DNA of 64,000 nucleotides from Oscillospiraceae bacterium (GTDB taxonomy: Bacteria > Bacillota > Clostridia > Oscillospirales > Ruminococcaceae): positions 1 to 64,000 of the forward strand of contig JAETSQ010000004.1 of the NCBI GenBank assembly GCA_021769525.1. Reading direction: 5' to 3'. A program made the position numbers and the translations under genes. Shown piece by piece: positions 59,932 through 64,000 of the stretch (positions are counted from its first letter, which is position 1; the number at the start of each line of letters is the position of its first letter). The notes under the pieces are model-generated. The model had not been told where the DNA came from, did not search any database, and was given only the letters and a program-made list of their open reading frames with translations.

Positions 59932-62181
59932 CTACAGGGTCAACTGCTCCCCCAGGTCCACGCCGGTCTTTACCAGAGCTCCGGCGGCAGGGAGGGCCTT
60001 GGTGCGCAGGCGGTGGGGATTTTCCACCTGTCCTTCTTCGTAAGGGCGCACCCACAGCAGCCGGGCGGTGCTCTTCATGGTCAGGGCCTGGATGCCCTGG
60101 GTATCGCGGGCGGCCTTGGGGGCCACCATGGCGGTGTTCACAATGAGCATCCGGGAGGCGGTGGTGGCGCAGAGCAGCTCGGTGTCATCGGGAATGGCGG
60201 CGATGTACACCAGCGGGGACTTCTGGCTGTAGGCCCCGATGAGCTTTTTGCGGTTGGTCTTGGTGGCGTAGGAGCTCAGTTCCACCTTGGCGATCTTGCC
60301 GTTTTCAAAGGCGAAAAGCATATACCCCGTGTAGTCCATGGTGACGGCCATGTACACCGGCAGCTCTCCGGGGTCCATCCCCAGCTTAGTGGGGATGTAG
60401 TCCCCCAGGACGCTGGCCTTGGTGTCCTCAAATTCGGCGGCCCGGCTCTTGTACACCTGCCCGCGGTTGGTGAAGAAGAGCAGATGGGCCCCGGTGGTGG
60501 TCTCCGCCGTCTGGGTGATCTCGTCCCCCTCCTTCAGCTTCTGCTCCCCGCTCATCCGCAGGGACTGGGGGGTGATCTTCTTAAAGTACCCCTCCTTGGT
60601 AAAGAAGAGGTGGACGGGATAGGTGGGGACATCCTCCGGCTCCTCCCCGGTGTCATCGGGGAGGTCGTAGAGGATCTGGCTGCGGCGGGGCTGCCCGTAG
60701 CTCTTTGCCACCTCCCGCAGCTGGCTGATGATGAGGGCGTCCACCTTTTTGGGGCTGTTCAGGGTCTCCTCCATGCCGGCGATCTCCTCCCGGAGGGCCT
60801 CGATCTCCTTGGTGCGGTTCAGGATGTACTCCCGGTTCAGGTGGCGCAGCTTTATCTCCGCCACATACTCCGCCTGCACCTGGCTGATGCCGAAGCCGAT
60901 CATCAGGTTGGGGACCACCTCTTTTTCCTCCTGGGTCTCCCGGACGATGGCCACCGCCTTATCGATGTCCAGGAGGATCTTCTGGAGGCCCTTGAGGAGG
61001 TGCAGCTTCTCCTTTTTCTTCTGGAGGTCGTAAAAAATGCCCCGGCGGACGCACTCCCGGCGGAAGGCGGTCCACTCCTCCAGCAGGCCGTCTACCCCCA
61101 GCACGCGGGGGGCGCCGCCGATGAGGACATTGAAGTTGCAGGAAAAACTGTCCTCCAGGGGGGTCATCCGGAAGAGCTTCTGCATCAGCTTATCCGGGTC
61201 CACCCCCCGCTTGAGGTCGATGGTGAGCTTTAATCCGGAAAGGTCGGTCTCGTCCCGGATGTCCGATATTTCCCGGATCTTCCCCGCCTTCACCAGCTCC
61301 ACCGTCTTGTCCATAATGGCCTCCACCGTGGTGGTGGGGGGTATTTCCGTAATATCCACACAGTGGCTCTGCTTATCGTAGGCGTAGCGGCTCCTGACCC
61401 GCACCGAGCCCCGGCCGGTGGCGTAGATCTTCTCCAGCTCGGCCCGGTCGTAGAGGACAAAGCCGCCGCCGGGGAAGTCCGGGGCCTTGAGGGTCTCGGC
61501 GATGGGGGCCTCCGGGTCCCGGAGCCGGGCGATGGCGGTCTCGCACACCTCACTGAGATTAAAAGAGCAGATGTTGCTGGCCATCCCCACCGCGATGCCG
61601 GTATTGGCATTGGTGAGGATGGAGGGGAAGGTGACGGGGAGCAGCACCGGCTCCTTCATCTGGCCGTTGTAGTTGTCCACAAAGTCCACGGTGTCCTTAT
61701 CGATCTCCCCGAAGAGCTCCCGGCAGATCTTTTCCAGCTTGGCCTCGGTGTACCGGGAGGCGGCGGCGGACATATCCCGGCTGTAGGCCTTGCCGAAGTT
61801 CCCCTTGCTCTCCACATAGGGCACCAGCAGCGCCCCGTTGCCCCTGGTGAGGCGGACCATGGTCTCGTAGATGGCCTGGTCGCCGTGGGGGTTCAGGGAC
61901 ATGGTCTGGCCCACGATGTCGGCGGATTTGCGCTTATCGCCGCCCAGCAGGCCCATTTTGTACATGGTATATAAGATTTTCCGGTGGGACGGCTTAAAGC
62001 CGTCGATCTCCGGGATGGCCCGCGAGACGATGACGCTCATGGCGTAGGGCATGTAGTTTTCCCGCAGGGTGCTGACGATGGGCTGCTGGATCACCACCCC
62101 GCCGTTCTCGATATGTCCGTGGGCCCCGCCCCGGCGGGGAGTGGGGGTCTCTTTTTTCTTCCGTGGCATTGCTTTACTCAC
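59932..62181 (-). CDS. Type II topoisomerase A subunit (ParC/GyrA-like paralogue)
   Basis: 749 residues. Cuts and rejoins DNA via the catalytic Tyr in AASRYTEAKL (usually AAMRYTE). The quinolone-site region reads NPHGDQAIYETMVR, so the usual Ser is Gln and the usual Asp is Glu. The C-terminal beta-pinwheel lacks a clear GyrA box, favouring a topoisomerase IV-like decatenase. The B subunit is not in this window. A GTG at 62181 overlaps the small upstream gene by 8 bp; an ATG at 62169 is the alternative. Confidence 0.92.
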   Translation of the reverse strand: MSKAMPRKKKETPTPRRGGAHGHIENGGVVIQQPIVSTLRENYMPYAMSVIVSRAIPEIDGFKPSHRKILYTMYKMGLLGGDKRKSADIVGQTMSLNPHGDQAIYETMVRLTRGNGALLVPYVESKGNFGKAYSRDMSAAASRYTEAKLEKICRELFGEIDKDTVDFVDNYNGQMKEPVLLPVTFPSILTNANTGIAVGMASNICSFNLSEVCETAIARLRDPEAPIAETLKAPDFPGGGFVLYDRAELEKIYATGRGSVRVRSRYAYDKQSHCVDITEIPPTTTVEAIMDKTVELVKAGKIREISDIRDETDLSGLKLTIDLKRGVDPDKLMQKLFRMTPLEDSFSCNFNVLIGGAPRVLGVDGLLEEWTAFRRECVRRGIFYDLQKKKEKLHLLKGLQKILLDIDKAVAIVRETQEEKEVVPNLMIGFGISQVQAEYVAEIKLRHLNREYILNRTKEIEALREEIAGMEETLNSPKKVDALIISQLREVAKSYGQPRRSQILYDLPDDTGEEPEDVPTYPVHLFFTKEGYFKKITPQSLRMSGEQKLKEGDEITQTAETTTGAHLLFFTNRGQVYKSRAAEFEDTKASVLGDYIPTKLGMDPGELPVYMAVTMDYTGYMLFAFENGKIAKVELSSYATKTNRKKLIGAYSQKSPLVYIAAIPDDTELLCATTASRMLIVNTAMVAPKAARDTQGIQALTMKSTARLLWVRPYEEGQVENPHRLRTKALPAAGALVKTGVDLGEQLTL

Positions 62182-62368
62182 TCTCGTTTCCTGTCATATC
62201 GGCCATATATGCCTCATTCTCCGGCCGGCTGAGGTCCAGTACCAAATACCGTGGGAGGTCATTTTTGATAATCAGGGTGGTGCCAAACCGGTCTGCCAGA
62301 TGCAGCACCTGAGAAAAATCCCGTTCCGCCCATTCAATGGGAACCATGCTCCCGGTATCGATCTTCAT
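62174..62368 (-). CDS. Phd/YefM-like antitoxin, apparently without a toxin
   Basis: 64 residues. The pattern VPIEWAERDFSQVLHLADR and TTLIIKNDLPRYLVLDL matches Phd/YefM antitoxins found in Clostridia. The ATG at 62368 follows AGGAG by ten bases. It overlaps the unknown small gene upstream and ends in the start of the topoisomerase A gene. No RelE, Doc or other toxin gene lies on either side. Confidence 0.7.
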   Translation of the reverse strand: MKIDTGSMVPIEWAERDFSQVLHLADRFGTTLIIKNDLPRYLVLDLSRPENEAYMADMTGNESE

Positions 62369-62579
62369 CAAGAAGCCGCTCCTTTCTCATCTGCTCCAGC
62401 ACATCATCATCTGCCCCGAAGGAGTCGACAACCAGCCCTTTCTCCGGGAAAAGCGTCAAAAAGTGCCGGAACGCTTTCATTTTATCTGCCTTTCTCTCGG
62501 AAGTTTTCTCCTCGGCTTCATTGTGCCACAGCGGTTCTGCATTGTCAACAGGAGCCATCTGCTTCATCCCTCGCCGCAT
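62334..62579 (-). CDS. Small uncharacterised protein between cinA and the antitoxin-like gene
   Basis: Up to 81 residues from the ATG at 62579; ATG codons at 62567 and 62480 would give shorter forms (the last 48 residues start MKAFRHFLTLFPEKGLVVDS). The last part, FGADDDVLEQMRKERLL then DEDRYREHGSH, is acidic and helical. It overlaps the start of the antitoxin-like gene by 35 bp and begins 2 bp after cinA. No family recognised. Confidence 0.6.
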   Translation of the reverse strand: MRRGMKQMAPVDNAEPLWHNEAEEKTSERKADKMKAFRHFLTLFPEKGLVVDSFGADDDVLEQMRKERLLDEDRYREHGSH

Positions 62580-62580
62580 C

Positions 62581-63858
62581 CTACTTCACCCACAGCTTTG
62601 CCTCCTGGAGCGCCAGGTACAGCGCCCGGCTGGCCGCCAGCTCCCGGATATACTCCCGGCCGCCGCTTTCCGTGGCCCGGATGTGCATCTCCTGTACCGA
62701 GGTCCTTTTTTCGCTCTCCAGCCCGATGTACACCAGCCCCACCGGCTTGCCCTCGCTGGGCTCCGGCCCGGCGTTGCCGGTGACCGACACGGCGATGTCC
62801 GCCCCGGACTTCACCCTGGCCCGGTGGGCCATAGCCATGGCGGTCTGGACGCTTACCGCCCCGTATTTGTCCAGGGTCTTTTGGGAGACCCCCAGCATCC
62901 CGTGCTTGGTCCGGCAGGAGTAGGTGACGGCCCCCCATTCAAAGGCCGAGGACGCTCCGGGAACGCTGGTGATGCGCTGGGCCACCAGCCCGCCGGTGCA
63001 GCTTTCCGCCGTGGCAACGGTGAGCCCCTTAGCCAGCAGGGTGTGGACCAGGGCGGTCTGGAGATTTCCCACGTTGACGCCATAGAGCCACTCCCCGGCC
63101 TCCCGGCGGATCTCCTCCACCACCGGGTCCAGGATGGGGGCGGGGTCCTCCCCCTCCTCCACGCGGGCCGTCACCCGCAGCATCACCTCGCCGGGTTTGC
63201 AGTAGGGGGCCACGGTAGGATTTTTGCTTTCCCGCATCAGCCGGTCCAGCTTCTGGGCCAGGTCGGATTCCCCGATGCCGTAGAAGTAGAGGCTGCGGCT
63301 CACCAGGCGGCTCCCGCTCTCCCCCCGTAGGTAAGGCAGCACCTGCTCCCGGAACATGGGCTCGCACTCCCTGGGGGGGCCGGGGAGCAGGATGGCGGTC
63401 TTCCTCTCCCACCGCCCGGTCCCGGTGACGGCGCAGCCGGGGGCGGTGCCGTTGTGGTTCTGGAAGACGGTGGCTCCCTCCGGCATCATGGCCTGTTTTT
63501 GGTTATTGGGGCAGGGGGTGCGGCCCAGGCGGCGGAAGTACTCCTCCACCCATCGGACCGACTCCTCATGGGGAACGAGCTTCCGCCCCAGGGTCTCGGC
63601 GACAGTCTCCTTGGTGAGGTCATCGTAGGTGGGGCCCAGCCCCCCGGTGGTGATGACCACGTCCGCCCGCGAAAGGGCCAGCTCCAGCGCCTCCCGGAGG
63701 CGTTGGGGATTATCCCCCACCACCCCCTGGTGGTAGAGGTTCAGCCCCGCCTCCGCCAGCCCCTGGGCGATGGCGGTGGCGTTGGTGTTGACGGTGTTCC
63801 CCATCAGCAGCTCGGTGCCGACACAGAGGATCTCGGCGGTTTTGGGTTCCCGGTTCAC
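62581..63858 (-). CDS. cinA: CinA competence/damage-inducible protein A
   Basis: 425 residues. N-terminal molybdopterin-binding-like domain (AEILCVGTELLMGNTVNTNA, VITTGGLGPTYDDLTKE) linked to a C-terminal PncC-like nicotinamide-nucleotide amidase domain (VATAESCTGGLVAQRIT, VSVTGNAGPE). The domains act on ADP-ribose and NMN respectively in characterised members. A GTG at 63858 with AAGG seven bases before it suits the family length; an ATG at 63888 gives an unsupported N-terminal extension. Confidence 0.93.
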   Translation of the reverse strand: MNREPKTAEILCVGTELLMGNTVNTNATAIAQGLAEAGLNLYHQGVVGDNPQRLREALELALSRADVVITTGGLGPTYDDLTKETVAETLGRKLVPHEESVRWVEEYFRRLGRTPCPNNQKQAMMPEGATVFQNHNGTAPGCAVTGTGRWERKTAILLPGPPRECEPMFREQVLPYLRGESGSRLVSRSLYFYGIGESDLAQKLDRLMRESKNPTVAPYCKPGEVMLRVTARVEEGEDPAPILDPVVEEIRREAGEWLYGVNVGNLQTALVHTLLAKGLTVATAESCTGGLVAQRITSVPGASSAFEWGAVTYSCRTKHGMLGVSQKTLDKYGAVSVQTAMAMAHRARVKSGADIAVSVTGNAGPEPSEGKPVGLVYIGLESEKRTSVQEMHIRATESGGREYIRELAASRALYLALQEAKLWVK

Positions 63859-63904
63859 GGCAAAGCCTTCTTTCTGGTTTTGTATCATAGCGGGAGCGGA
63901 CAGG

Positions 63905-64000
63905 TCACAGCCGCTCATAGAATGCCCGGATGGCAGCCGCCAATTCCTGGGGAGCCTCCAGGTTCACCTCGTGCCCGGCGCCCGCGACCTCCCGCATGGT
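63905..64000 (-). CDS. C-terminal end of an alpha/beta hydrolase (partial)
   Basis: The last 31 codons of a gene that runs off the right edge. The visible piece contains AGAGHEVNLEAPQELAAAIR, the classic context of the catalytic His of alpha/beta hydrolases near the C-terminus. Stop at 63905-63907, 46 bp before the cinA start. Nothing more can be said about the substrate. Confidence 0.8.
   Translation of the reverse strand, partial: TMREVAGAGHEVNLEAPQELAAAIRAFYERL

Overview
The window looks like chromosome of a GC-rich, spore-forming anaerobic Firmicute, most like the gut Oscillospiraceae (the Flavonifractor / Pseudoflavonifractor / Lawsonibacter kind). The evidence is strong GC bias at third codon positions, GGAGG ribosome sites with many TTG and GTG starts, Firmicute riboswitches (FMN, SAM, T-box), two CotF-type spore coat genes, ThyX in place of ThyA, GdpP-rplI-dnaB synteny, RNase J and a LexA-type box. 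The genus is an inference from overall character; no 16S gene is present. There is no CRISPR array, prophage or transposase gene.

Layout. 1-3027 (+): FMN riboswitch-ribU, then SAM riboswitch-metK-acetyltransferase. 3104-4918 (-): dinB and a coupled unknown gene behind a promoter carrying a LexA-like box. 5103-6537 (+): nfeD and an SPFH protein. 6618-9831 (-): MscS channel, amidohydrolase, NTF2-like protein. 9899-16583 (-): a tightly overlapping operon pcrA, small protein, acyltransferase, GNAT fusion, thyX, tmk, U32 protein. 16744-22941 (-): spore coat genes, hemolysin III, DUF1893, DUF4241, unknown helical protein, HAD, membrane protein, histidine phosphatase. 23426-29839 (+): XRE regulator, then lipoprotein, two-component pair, DUF1385, prmC. 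30047-40554 (-): ftsH, hpt, tilS, dnaB, rplI, gdpP and, separately, RNase J. 41211-43450 (+): rnhA, then nifS-nifU. 43550-47713 (-): a T-box-controlled acyl-CoA ligase followed by a degenerate kinase and a sugar isomerase-like gene. 48305-58333 (+): PfkB kinase, glycosyltransferase, flavoprotein, and a large secreted M60 metalloprotease with a membrane-anchored partner. 58383-64000: nitrilase-family hydrolase (-), tRNA-Thr (+), topoisomerase A subunit, a small antitoxin-like gene, cinA and the end of an alpha/beta hydrolase (-).

Most of the window is housekeeping: riboflavin uptake, methionine/SAM, dTMP synthesis, DNA repair and replication, tRNA modification, proteolysis, Fe-S assembly and c-di-AMP turnover. 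Two regions are unusual. At 52163-58333 a secreted M60-type glycoprotein protease carries an internal dockerin-like module and is followed 6 bp later by an exported, C-terminally anchored protein whose N-terminal beta domain could be a cohesin-like partner; this would be a minimal surface-docking pair for a mucin-type protease. At 43550-48092 a T-box RNA with a probable leucine specifier precedes an acyl-CoA ligase, and the next gene is a zinc-ribbon/PASTA kinase homologue that has lost the Lys, HRD and DFG catalytic positions.

Intergenic regions hold several structured repeats: two copies of a CTTCTTTTT hairpin element, and three foldback elements with terminal inverted repeats.
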